64,000 bases of DNA from Kluyvera intermedia (GTDB taxonomy: Bacteria > Pseudomonadota > Gammaproteobacteria > Enterobacterales > Enterobacteriaceae). Both the position numbers and the translations under genes were made by a program. The notes below the pieces were generated by a model that had not been told where the DNA came from, made no database searches, and saw nothing but the letters and a program-made list of their open reading frames with translations. The stretch lies in NCBI RefSeq assembly GCF_034424175.1, contig NZ_CP139986.1, positions 744,001 through 808,000 on the forward strand. The letters run 5' to 3'. Position 1 is the stretch's first letter; every line of letters starts with the position of its first letter. Below, piece after piece: positions 34,792 through 41,858 of the stretch.

Positions 34792-37080
34792 ATGAATAAT
34801 GGTGTTCCAGGTATAAGCGGCTATCAAGGGCCTGCGGGTGGATGGGGTGCGGTCAAAGCAGTGACGGCATCGGTATTTTCACAAAAGGCCGTTGCGCGCG
34901 ATATTATCGCCATGTTCAGGATGAACCAGGTAAAAGGCTTTGACTGCCCAGGCTGCGCGTGGCCTGACCCCAGTCACCGTACGCCGATGGAACTGTGCGA
35001 AAACGGCGTGAAAGCGGTCTCCTGGGAAACCACCAGTAAGAAAGCTTCACCGGCGTTTTTCCGTCAGCATACGGTGGCTGAACTGTGGAATTACAGTGAT
35101 TATGCGCTGGAAAATATTGGCCGCCTGACGCATCCAATGAAATATGACCGGGCGAGCGATACCTGGCAGGCCGTGGAATGGCAGGTCGCATTTGCTGAAA
35201 TCGGCGAGCGTCTGCGCAGCTATGATTCCCCGGAACGAGTAGAGTTTTATACCTCCGGACGTACCTCCAATGAAGCCGCGTTCCTTTATCAGCTGTTTGC
35301 CCGTGAATATGGCAGCAGCAACTTCCCCGACTGCTCCAATATGTGTCATGGGCCAACCAGCGCCGGACTGACTCAGGCGATTGGTATGGGTAAAGGCACC
35401 GTTGAGTTAGAGGATTTTGAGCACTGCGATCTGGTGATTTGCATCGGGCATAATCCAGGAACAAACCATCCACGCATGCTGACCACGCTGCGTGAAGTGG
35501 CACAGCGCGGCGCGCGTATCATCTCCATCAACCCGCTGGCGGAGAGAGGGCTTGAACGCTTTAGCTTCCCGCAAAGCCCAACCGATATGCTTAAAGGGCA
35601 GTCCACCGTTCTTAGCCATGACTATTACCAGGTCAAAATGGGCGGCGACGCGTCACTGCTCAAAGGGGTGATGAAAGCGCTGATTGAAATGGACGAAGCC
35701 AGAATCTTGCTTGGCCAGGAACCGTGCCTCGACCGCGCGTTTCTGGCTGAGCATACCCATGGCTATCAGGAACTGTATGACTCCCTGCATCGTTGCAGTT
35801 GGTCGGATCTGGAGCAAGACTCCGGCCTGACGCGCAGCCAGATGGAAGATCTAGCCTACCGTTACGATAAATCCAACTCCACCATCATTTGCTATGGTCT
35901 GGGGATCACCCAGCATAAAAACGGTACCGAGAACGTTCAGCAACTGGTGAACCTGCTACTGCTGAAAGGCAACATGGGTAAGCCTGGTGCCGGTATCTGC
36001 CCGCTGCGAGGCCACTCTAACGTGCAGGGCGACCGCTCAGTGGGGATTAACGAAGCAGCATCCGAAGAGTTTTTGCTGCGTCTTGAAGCCCGCTTTAATA
36101 TCAGTGTGTCGCGCAAGCATGGTCGTTCAAGCGTGGAGAGTATTCGTGCCATCGAACGTGAAGAGGCGAAAGCGCTTATCTGCATGGGCGGTAACCTCGC
36201 GGTAGCGATGCCGCAGCCGCAGCGCACCTTTGAAGCGATGAAAAAGCTAGATTTGCAGGTGCACGTTGCGACCAAACTTAACCGCTCGCATTTGTTATTA
36301 GCAGAGCACAACTACCTGCTGCCAGCGCTGGGCAGAACGGAACGCGATATGCAGGCGACGGGCATTCAGTCGGTGACCGTTGAAGATTCTATGTCGATGG
36401 TACACGCCTCCTGCGGTGCGCTGAAACCGGCATCGGACTGGCTTAAGTCTGAACCGTCGATTGTTGCCGAACTGGCCCGTGCGACCTTGCCAGATTCCCC
36501 GGTGAACTGGGAAATGATGACGGCCAATTACGATCTTATTCGTGATGCGATTGCCGATGTGGTGCCCGCTTTTGCCCATTACAACGCGCGCATTGCTGAA
36601 CCTGGCGGTTTCCGCATGGATACACCTGCATCGCGTCGCGAGTGGCGAACCAAGACGGGTAAGGCGAACTTTGTTGTGTGCCATCAACATGCCGTTGAAC
36701 GAGATAAACAGCCTGCAGATGCGCTGGTGCTGGCAACGCTGCGTAGCCACGATCAGTACAACACCACGATTTATGGCATGAACGATCGCTACCGCGGTAT
36801 TACTGGACGCCGTGATGTGGTGTTCCTGAGCAGGGCAGAAACCGAGGCGCGTGGCCTGGTAGAAGGGGATGTCATTAACATTCAAGCCCTGGATGATGAT
36901 GGTCAACCTAGCGCAAGTCGTGTGATGTATGGGCTGACGGTGGTGGTTTACAGTATGGCGGAGGGCTCCATTGGTGCCTATCTGCCGGAAGCGAATGTGC
37001 TGCTGTCTCTGGATTCGGTAGACACGCAAAGCCTGACGCCTGCCTATAAAAGCGCACCGGTCATTATCCGCAAAGCCTAA
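34792..37080 (+). CDS. FdhF-like molybdopterin oxidoreductase, YdeP family
   Basis: This 762-residue cytosolic protein is homologous to E. coli YdeP (759 aa), a putative molybdoenzyme linked to acid resistance. The N-terminal YQGPAGGWGAVKAV and FDCPGCAWPDP motifs are family hallmarks. The body has the molybdopterin-dinucleotide folds: SNMCHGPTSAG, CIGHNPGTNHPRM, ICYGLGITQHKNGTENV and GKPGAGICPLRGHSNVQGD. A C-terminal barrel begins near NFVVCHQ. The metal ligand, partner and substrate are unknown for the family. The ribosome site at the ATG is weak. It lies alone between two hairpins; the YeaR-like gene downstream has its own promoter. Confidence 0.9.
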   Translation: MNNGVPGISGYQGPAGGWGAVKAVTASVFSQKAVARDIIAMFRMNQVKGFDCPGCAWPDPSHRTPMELCENGVKAVSWETTSKKASPAFFRQHTVAELWNYSDYALENIGRLTHPMKYDRASDTWQAVEWQVAFAEIGERLRSYDSPERVEFYTSGRTSNEAAFLYQLFAREYGSSNFPDCSNMCHGPTSAGLTQAIGMGKGTVELEDFEHCDLVICIGHNPGTNHPRMLTTLREVAQRGARIISINPLAERGLERFSFPQSPTDMLKGQSTVLSHDYYQVKMGGDASLLKGVMKALIEMDEARILLGQEPCLDRAFLAEHTHGYQELYDSLHRCSWSDLEQDSGLTRSQMEDLAYRYDKSNSTIICYGLGITQHKNGTENVQQLVNLLLLKGNMGKPGAGICPLRGHSNVQGDRSVGINEAASEEFLLRLEARFNISVSRKHGRSSVESIRAIEREEAKALICMGGNLAVAMPQPQRTFEAMKKLDLQVHVATKLNRSHLLLAEHNYLLPALGRTERDMQATGIQSVTVEDSMSMVHASCGALKPASDWLKSEPSIVAELARATLPDSPVNWEMMTANYDLIRDAIADVVPAFAHYNARIAEPGGFRMDTPASRREWRTKTGKANFVVCHQHAVERDKQPADALVLATLRSHDQYNTTIYGMNDRYRGITGRRDVVFLSRAETEARGLVEGDVINIQALDDDGQPSASRVMYGLTVVVYSMAEGSIGAYLPEANVLLSLDSVDTQSLTPAYKSAPVIIRKA

Positions 37081-37099
37081 TCCTGCCGTTTCGCCTGCG

Positions 37100-37124
37100 G
37101 GTGGATCCTGAAAGAGGATCCGCC
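37100..37124. terminator. Hairpin after the YdeP-like gene
   Basis: GGTGGATCCT and AGGATCCGCC form a 10-base stem with one G:T-type mismatch, 19 bp after the stop codon. No T-run follows, so it is only a possible terminator. Confidence 0.45.
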
Positions 37125-37184
37125 TGTAGCGCACATCTATCAAGCTGTCTGCGGCTTCCGAAGCTCCATCTTCCGTAATTACAT

Positions 37185-37207
37185 TTGATAATGAGATTTA
37201 TTATCAA
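37185..37207. promoter_or_regulatory. Palindrome resembling a Fur box
   Basis: Perfect arms TTGATAAT and ATTATCAA flank a 7-base centre. The inner 19 bases agree with the Fur consensus at 16 positions by my count. It lies just upstream of the -35 element at 37214. Confidence 0.5.
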
Positions 37208-37213
37208 AAACGG

Positions 37214-37253
37214 TTTGCAGATGAAATTTAAAGATGTATATTAAATGCATCTT
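37214..37253 (+). promoter_or_regulatory. Sigma-70 promoter overlapped by a probable NsrR site
   Basis: TTTGCA (37214-37219) and TATATT (37237-37242) are 17 bases apart and fit a promoter. The stretch 37231-37253 is an 11-1-11 inverted repeat, AAGATGTATAT then AAATGCATCTT, close to the NsrR consensus (AAGATGCATTT and its complement). Binding would cover the -10, so nitric oxide should relieve repression of the YeaR-like gene. Confidence 0.75.
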
Positions 37254-37270
37254 TTAGAGCGGAGGTCGAT

Positions 37271-37612
37271 ATGAGCCATCAAAGAATTCCCAAAAACTGG
37301 ACAATCAAACGTTCAACCCCATTTTTCACCAAAGAAAACGTCCCAGCCGCGCTGCTGAGTCACCATAACACCGCCGCCAATGTTTTTGGCCAGCTGTGCG
37401 TCATGGAAGGAACTGTGACTTATTACGGATTTGCCGATGAGCATGCCGTAGAGCCGGAAGTGAAAGTGGTGATAAACGCGGGCAATTTTGCCACCAGTCC
37501 ACCACAGTACTGGCACCGTATTGAGATGACCGACGATGCGCAGTTCAACATTAATTTCTGGGCTGACCCGGCCTTCTCCGGTGATGAAGTCTACAGCGCG
37601 AAAAAAGCCTAA
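37271..37612 (+). CDS. YeaR-like DUF1971 cupin protein
   Basis: This small (113-residue) cytosolic protein of the DUF1971 family resembles E. coli YeaR and the TehB C-terminal-like domain. Shared features are RSTPFFTKENVPAALL near the start, VMEGTVTYYGFADEHAVEPE in the middle, and FATSPPQYWHRIEMTDDAQFNINFWADP at the end. The fold is a small beta-barrel with a conserved His. E. coli yeaR is induced by nitrate and nitric oxide through NarL and NsrR. The NsrR-like site overlapping the promoter here fits that role. GGAGG precedes the ATG. Confidence 0.88.
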   Translation: MSHQRIPKNWTIKRSTPFFTKENVPAALLSHHNTAANVFGQLCVMEGTVTYYGFADEHAVEPEVKVVINAGNFATSPPQYWHRIEMTDDAQFNINFWADPAFSGDEVYSAKKA

Positions 37613-37669
37613 GCCCCGCGCTCCCTTATCCGCTGATAGGGGAGCCTCTCCCGATAGTGTGAAAATGCC

Positions 37670-37843
37670 ATGTTCAATTTCTTCAGACACGTTCCCACCC
37701 TGGTTGACTACGGCGAGCGCGAGCTTTGCGCTGAGCCGTCATTACTGCATTTTGCCGAATACCAGGAATATCTCGCCTGTGAGGTGCCCTCAAGCCCGCT
37801 AACCCAAGGCGAATACTCCGCGAAGAGCGAGACAGTTAACTAA
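37670..37843 (+). CDS. Possible 57-residue protein of unknown function
   Basis: This short frame begins MFNFFRHVPTLVDYGERE and continues through LLHFAEYQEYLACEVP to an acidic, polar end. It lies in the 250 bp between the YeaR-like gene and the kinase gene, on the same strand, and its composition looks protein-like. There is no good ribosome site, and a second frame overlaps it. I do not recognise a family; it may be a remnant or a short partner of the neighbours. Confidence 0.35.
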   Translation: MFNFFRHVPTLVDYGERELCAEPSLLHFAEYQEYLACEVPSSPLTQGEYSAKSETVN

Positions 37844-37864
37844 TTTATTCATAGGGATATTGCC

Positions 37865-38494
37865 ATGAAAATCGTGTCTATTGAGGCTAACATTGCCGCC
37901 GGGAAAACCACGTTGCTTGAACCACTGGCCGCATCGTTATCAGCCCGTACTGGGGTTAACTGGAGCGTCTTAAAAGAACCGGTTGATGAAGACCCGGTAT
38001 TTTTGGAGCTGCTACAGGTGTTTGTTGAAAACCCGACCGACGCCGATGCCAGGGTGGCTTTCCAGCTCTATATCACCCATTGCCGACAGGCGCTTTTAAA
38101 GGCGATCCCTGACGGTAACTATGTTATTGAACGGTCATTGTTCAGCGATATTGTTTTCTGCCACGTCAATTTTCTGATGACAGAACAGCCGTCGGCCAGG
38201 TATATGTCCTACTTTTATCAGATTAAGGATTACCTGAAGAGCTATCCGCAGATCGATCTGGTGGTCTATATCGACCGGGACGTGGAGTCTTGCTATGACG
38301 CCTGCATGGCACGTGGCCGGGCGGGTGAAAGTCAGTACACGCGAGAATATTTTGAGGACGTTAAGGCATTCCATGACGCCTGCTTGCCACAGATCGCGCG
38401 ACAGTACGGCTCAAAGCTACTGACGTGCCGGGTTGAGTCGGGATTCGCCTGCCCGCAAACGTTGGCTGATGCGGTTCTGCTGAGTCTCGGATAA
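37865..38494 (+). CDS. Deoxynucleoside kinase family protein
   Basis: This 209-residue P-loop kinase belongs to the deoxyadenosine/deoxyguanosine/deoxycytidine kinase family, which phosphorylates salvaged deoxynucleosides. The Walker A motif is EANIAAGKTT (residues 7-16). The Asp/Glu-Arg-Ser motif is VIERSLFSDIVFC, the lid region has DACMARGRAGE, and the base-contact strand is VVYIDRD. E. coli K-12 lacks a chromosomal member, so this is accessory. AGGGA precedes the ATG at 37865. It follows the YeaR-like and 57-residue genes on the same strand and precedes a 650-bp AT-rich region. Confidence 0.85.
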   Translation: MKIVSIEANIAAGKTTLLEPLAASLSARTGVNWSVLKEPVDEDPVFLELLQVFVENPTDADARVAFQLYITHCRQALLKAIPDGNYVIERSLFSDIVFCHVNFLMTEQPSARYMSYFYQIKDYLKSYPQIDLVVYIDRDVESCYDACMARGRAGESQYTREYFEDVKAFHDACLPQIARQYGSKLLTCRVESGFACPQTLADAVLLSLG

Positions 38495-38952
38495 TTCTTG
38501 CATTACGTATGCTATAGCGTGTAATGAGGCGCTATTATTTTCCGCTCACTGTTAACGTTTGGTTATCTGGCCCCGGAAATGATCATCATCGGGGCACCTA
38601 TCCCTTACTTTGCCTCCCTCAATTATTTTTTACCCGTGCCTGGCTGAAGGGCTAAAACCAATCCTCCTACCTTTCATTAAGTATTACCCTTAAAAAGACG
38701 TTACCTATAAATGATTATTATTCAAGGGAAATTTCATCACGATCAATTCTTGAATTTATTTATTTGATTTATAAATTGATGTAGATCAATTTAATGATAT
38801 GTGAAAATTAAGTTAAATTATGAGATTAAGCATGATCTTTACATAACATTACAAATGGTCATGGAACTTTAGCAATACGACGAATTTATTATTTTTAGAA
38901 TAATCCTAAAACCGGATTGTCTATTTGCTTGATCTGCCTGTTCTTAATAATC

Positions 38953-39041
38953 AATTGATCGATTAAGGCGATCTATATTCATAAAACTAATAGATGATAA
39001 CTATCAATAGTAATTAATTGATCGTTTTTGACGATATATAT
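38953..39041. repeat. Two 26-bp direct repeats (candidate operators)
   Basis: Copies at 38953-38978 and 39016-39041 both begin AATTGATCG, have CGAT near position 17-20 and end TATAT. They agree at 21 of 26 positions. They are 63 bp apart, close to six helical turns, so proteins bound at both would face the same side. The second copy overlaps the -35 element at 39028. Confidence 0.6.
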
Positions 39042-39057
39042 CGGCTGCGTATATAAT
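39028..39057 (+). promoter_or_regulatory. Predicted sigma-70 promoter for the LuxR-type gene
   Basis: TTGACG (39028-39033) and TATAAT (39052-39057) are separated by 18 bases, a strong match. It lies 87 bp before the regulator's start codon, and the -35 is covered by the second 26-bp repeat. Confidence 0.65.
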
Positions 39058-39143
39058 TAATCCGAATTCAGACAGTTGGTCTTTAGCACTAGGAAACATG
39101 GGAATTAGATAAAGAAAACCGGACCTGGACGTTGGGGTAATAT

Positions 39144-39695
39144 ATGAGGAAGTGTATTATCTCGGATAACAGTTTTTTCCTGTTGGCGTTGCAAGATGAT
39201 GAAGTTATCCAGGATAGGAATGTAGCAACGATTCATTCCTGGCAATTGAAGTCGAAGTGTTACTTACGAACATCTGTCAGTGATGTGATTGTTCTTTATA
39301 TTTCTGACGTTGTTGAAAGGCACCGGATACTGAGTTTGTTAGCTTCACCTGATTCTCACTGCCGGATTATACTATTATCCAAGATGGAAGTATCTTCTGG
39401 ATATGCTTTTGAAGGACCTTTTCCATGGCTTGTTCATGAAAAGATAGGCTTTGCTGAGCTGTACGCCTGCATGAGAAAGGCCAGTAAATCTATTTTTAAT
39501 CAGCGAGAGTTTTCTGACCGAGAGCTCACCGTCTTTCGCTATCTCTGCGAGGGATATTCTGTATCGCAAATAAATGAAATGGCAGGGTTCAACGAAAAGC
39601 ATATTTATTATTTAATGCAAAAAACAAAAAGATGTTTGGGCTGCGAGGAAATAACGCAGTCGCAATGTCATTTTATCAGGATATTTCCAAATTAA
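39144..39695 (+). CDS. LuxR-type transcriptional regulator (probable fimbrial regulator)
   Basis: The 183-residue protein has a C-terminal LuxR/FixJ helix-turn-helix domain (about 119-170): SDRELTVFRYLCEGYSVSQI then MAGFNEKHIYYLMQKTKRCLG. The N-terminal ~110 residues look like a degenerate receiver domain (VIVLYISDVVERHRI, CRIILLSKMEV) but lack an obvious phosphoacceptor Asp context. It resembles the FimW/FimZ type of regulator by place and build; I do not assign a symbol. It sits in the fimB/fimE position before fimA, on the same strand, in an AT-rich setting. Confidence 0.8.
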   Translation: MRKCIISDNSFFLLALQDDEVIQDRNVATIHSWQLKSKCYLRTSVSDVIVLYISDVVERHRILSLLASPDSHCRIILLSKMEVSSGYAFEGPFPWLVHEKIGFAELYACMRKASKSIFNQREFSDRELTVFRYLCEGYSVSQINEMAGFNEKHIYYLMQKTKRCLGCEEITQSQCHFIRIFPN

Positions 39696-39779
39696 ATCGG
39701 AGATGGTGAACACTATTGTCTGATGCCCTGTGATTTATCCACGGGTGACCATTGTGTTTTTGTCAGGACTGTTCGAGTA

Positions 39780-39800
39780 CGCCAGATAACGTATCTGGCG
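39780..39800. repeat. Perfect palindrome between the regulator gene and fimA
   Basis: CGCCAGATA and TATCTGGCG are exact complements around ACG. It could be an operator or an RNA hairpin in the fimA leader; no T-run follows. Confidence 0.55.
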
Positions 39801-39864
39801 GCTGTGATTAATATCGTTTTTAACAAAGTGAGAATAGTTTCTCAATTAATAAGGAGTAAGTTTT

Positions 39865-40416
39865 ATGGGAATTAATAAAGTTGCGTTAATCGTTATTTCA
39901 GCACTGTCCATGACGTCTGCAGCAGCGCTGGCGGCTGATACCACCACGGTTAACGGCGGTACTGTTCATTTTAAAGGTGAAGTTGTGAATGCCGCCTGTG
40001 CGGTTGACGCAGGTTCAGTAGAGCAGACCGTACAGATGGGTCAGGTTCGTTCAGCAAAACTGGCAACGGCTGGCAGCACTAGCTCAAACGTCGGTTTCAA
40101 CATCCAGCTGGATGATTGTGATACCACCGTGGCAACTAAAGCATCCGTTGCGTTCTCCGGTACCGCAATTGATACCACCAACAACACCGTGCTGGCACTG
40201 CAAAGTTCTGCTGCAGGTAGCGCAACTAACGTTGGCGTACAGATCCTCGATAACAAAGGTACTCCGCTGGCACTTGATGGCGCAACCTTCAGCGCAGCAA
40301 CGACCCTGAACGATGGCACCAACATCATTCCATTCCAGGCTCGTTACTTTGCAACTGGCGCAGCAACTGCAGGTACTGCAAACGCTGACGCGACCTTTAA
40401 AGTTCAGTACGAATAA
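39865..40416 (+). CDS. fimA: Type 1 fimbria major subunit FimA
   Basis: The 183-residue pilin closely follows E. coli FimA. A signal peptide (to about residue 23, AAALA) precedes the mature protein with VNGGTVHFKGEVVNAACAVDAGS. The disulfide Cys pair lies in NAACAV and LDDCDT. The beta-zipper C-terminus has the penultimate Tyr (FKVQYE) recognised by the chaperone. Subunits polymerise into the pilus rod by donor-strand exchange. TAAGGAG precedes the ATG. It is the first gene of the fimAICDFGH operon. Confidence 0.95.
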   Translation: MGINKVALIVISALSMTSAAALAADTTTVNGGTVHFKGEVVNAACAVDAGSVEQTVQMGQVRSAKLATAGSTSSNVGFNIQLDDCDTTVATKASVAFSGTAIDTTNNTVLALQSSAAGSATNVGVQILDNKGTPLALDGATFSAATTLNDGTNIIPFQARYFATGAATAGTANADATFKVQYE

Positions 40417-40484
40417 TAGCGCTGGCAAGGACGCCGCATGAGCCAGGATGGCTCGTTATCCGCGATGGAACTGAGGTGATAACA

Positions 40485-41021
40485 ATGCAAAGGGTCACAC
40501 CGGGGCTGATGTTGCTACTACCGACAATCGCACTGGCGGGGAATCATTGGAATGTCACCACGCCTGGCGGAAATATGCGATTTCAGGGCGAGATTATCGC
40601 CGAGGCCTGCAGCGTAGACGCAGGCGATCGTTTAATGACGGTCAATATGGGGCAAATCAGTAGCCATCGATTTCATGCAGCAGGAGAGGATGCAAGCCCG
40701 GTGGCTTTTACCATTCATCTTCTGGACTGCGACACAACGGTCAGTCAACGCGTGGGCGTGACCTTTAACGGCGTGGCCGATGGGAAAGATCCCGACGTCC
40801 TCTCCGTGGGGGAAGGGGCAGGGATCGCCACGGGGATAGGTGTCGCATTATTTAATAGCGATGGCAGCCTGATCCCTTTAAATCGCGAGCCGGTGAGCTG
40901 GACACGTCTTTATGACGGCCCCACTACGCTGCATTTCGTCGCGAAATACCGCTCCACTGACCGTCAGGTCACCGGTGGTACGGCCAACGCTCAGGCGTGG
41001 TTTTCGTTGACCTATCTATAA
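40485..41021 (+). CDS. fimI: Fimbrial protein FimI
   Basis: The 178-residue pilin-like protein corresponds to E. coli FimI, which is thought to act in pilus anchoring or termination. A signal peptide ends near ALAGN. The mature part has GGNMRFQGEIIAEACSVDAGD, TVNMGQISSHRFHAAGEDASPV and a C-terminal AWFSLTYL with the chaperone-type Tyr. Cys residues in EACSV and LDCDTT form the pilin disulfide. The ATG at 40485 lies 7 bases after GAGGTG. The chaperone gene follows closely. Confidence 0.92.
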   Translation: MQRVTPGLMLLLPTIALAGNHWNVTTPGGNMRFQGEIIAEACSVDAGDRLMTVNMGQISSHRFHAAGEDASPVAFTIHLLDCDTTVSQRVGVTFNGVADGKDPDVLSVGEGAGIATGIGVALFNSDGSLIPLNREPVSWTRLYDGPTTLHFVAKYRSTDRQVTGGTANAQAWFSLTYL

Positions 41022-41081
41022 GCAATGCATCCGCAGACAGACCGAATACAGGATATGACGGTGAGTACAACAAGGGCAAAG

Positions 41082-41786
41082 ATGAACAACACACGGACAA
41101 AAATACGCGGCTTGCTAGCCTGCGTTCTGATGATTGCGACTATTGGCATGATGCCTGCTGCGCAAGCGGGTGTTGCGCTGGGCGCGACTCGCGTTATTTA
41201 TCCTGAAGGGCAAAAGCAGGTTCAGCTGGGCGTCACGAACAATGACGACAGCAGTACTTATCTCATTCAGTCATGGGTGGAAAATGCCGATGGCGTTAAA
41301 GACGGTCGCTTTGTGGTGACGCCGCCGCTTTTTGCGATGCAGGGTAAAAAAGAGAACACCTTACGCATTCTTGATGCGACCAATAACCAGTTGCCGAAAG
41401 ACCGGGAAAGCCTGTTCTGGATGAACGTAAAAGCCATTCCCTCAATGGATAAATCAAAGCTCGGCGACAACACGTTACAGCTGGCGATTATCAGCCGTAT
41501 CAAGCTGTACTACCGTCCGGCTAAGCTGGCGCTGTCTTCTGACCAGGCCGCTGAAAAACTCACATTTCGCCGTAGCGCGGGCACATTAACGCTCGTCAAC
41601 CCAACGCCTTACTACCTGACGGTGACCGAACTCAATGCCGGTACGCGGGTGCTGGACAATGCGCTGGTTCCGCCAATGGGTGAAGTTAACGTCAAATTAC
41701 CTGCCGATGCGGGTAGCGAGATTACCTACAAGACCATTAATGATTATGGCGCGCTCACCCCTCGTATGAAAGGCGCTGTGCAATAG
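41082..41786 (+). CDS. fimC: Periplasmic pilus chaperone FimC
   Basis: This 234-residue PapD-like chaperone caps pilins in the periplasm by donating its G1 strand and delivers them to the usher. A signal peptide ending PAAQAG precedes the Ig-like domains. The conserved start is GVALGATRVIYPEGQKQVQLGVTNND, with the subunit-anchoring Arg. KENTLRILDATNNQLPKDRESLFWMNVKAIP is the donor strand and linker. The SRIKLYYRPA strand leads to domain 2. I chose the ATG at 41082, with AAGGG upstream. The ATG at 41055 would give 243 residues, closer to the E. coli length (241), and remains possible. Confidence 0.95.
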   Translation: MNNTRTKIRGLLACVLMIATIGMMPAAQAGVALGATRVIYPEGQKQVQLGVTNNDDSSTYLIQSWVENADGVKDGRFVVTPPLFAMQGKKENTLRILDATNNQLPKDRESLFWMNVKAIPSMDKSKLGDNTLQLAIISRIKLYYRPAKLALSSDQAAEKLTFRRSAGTLTLVNPTPYYLTVTELNAGTRVLDNALVPPMGEVNVKLPADAGSEITYKTINDYGALTPRMKGAVQ

Positions 41787-41858
41787 GGAACGGGGAAGCC
41801 AATACACCCCTGGATAAAATAAGAACTGACAGCCGGGCGATGTCGAACCGGAGGGACT

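Larger units (their letters stand above)
38495..39143. other. AT-rich intergenic region before the fimbrial regulator
   Basis: About 650 bp without a credible gene lie between the kinase gene and the LuxR-type gene. The sequence is strikingly A/T-rich and has many TTTAT, AATTGAT and TATATA tracts, as expected for an H-NS-bound region. It contains two 26-bp direct repeats and a promoter near its right end (listed separately). I see no fimB/fimE recombinase and no matched inverted repeats of the fimS type. Confidence 0.6.

Noticed and set aside
34792..37080. Selenocysteine in the FdhF-like protein
   Set aside because: The reading frame has no internal TGA, and YdeP relatives are not known to me as selenoproteins.
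36298..37143. Long antisense frame opposite the YdeP-like gene
   Set aside because: It has the same features as a shadow frame, with no recognisable domain.
38560..39140. Possible fimS-like inverted repeats (TGGCCCC near 38570 and TTGGGG near 39133)
   Set aside because: Only a 4-6 base core matches, the flanks do not, and no recombinase gene is in the window.
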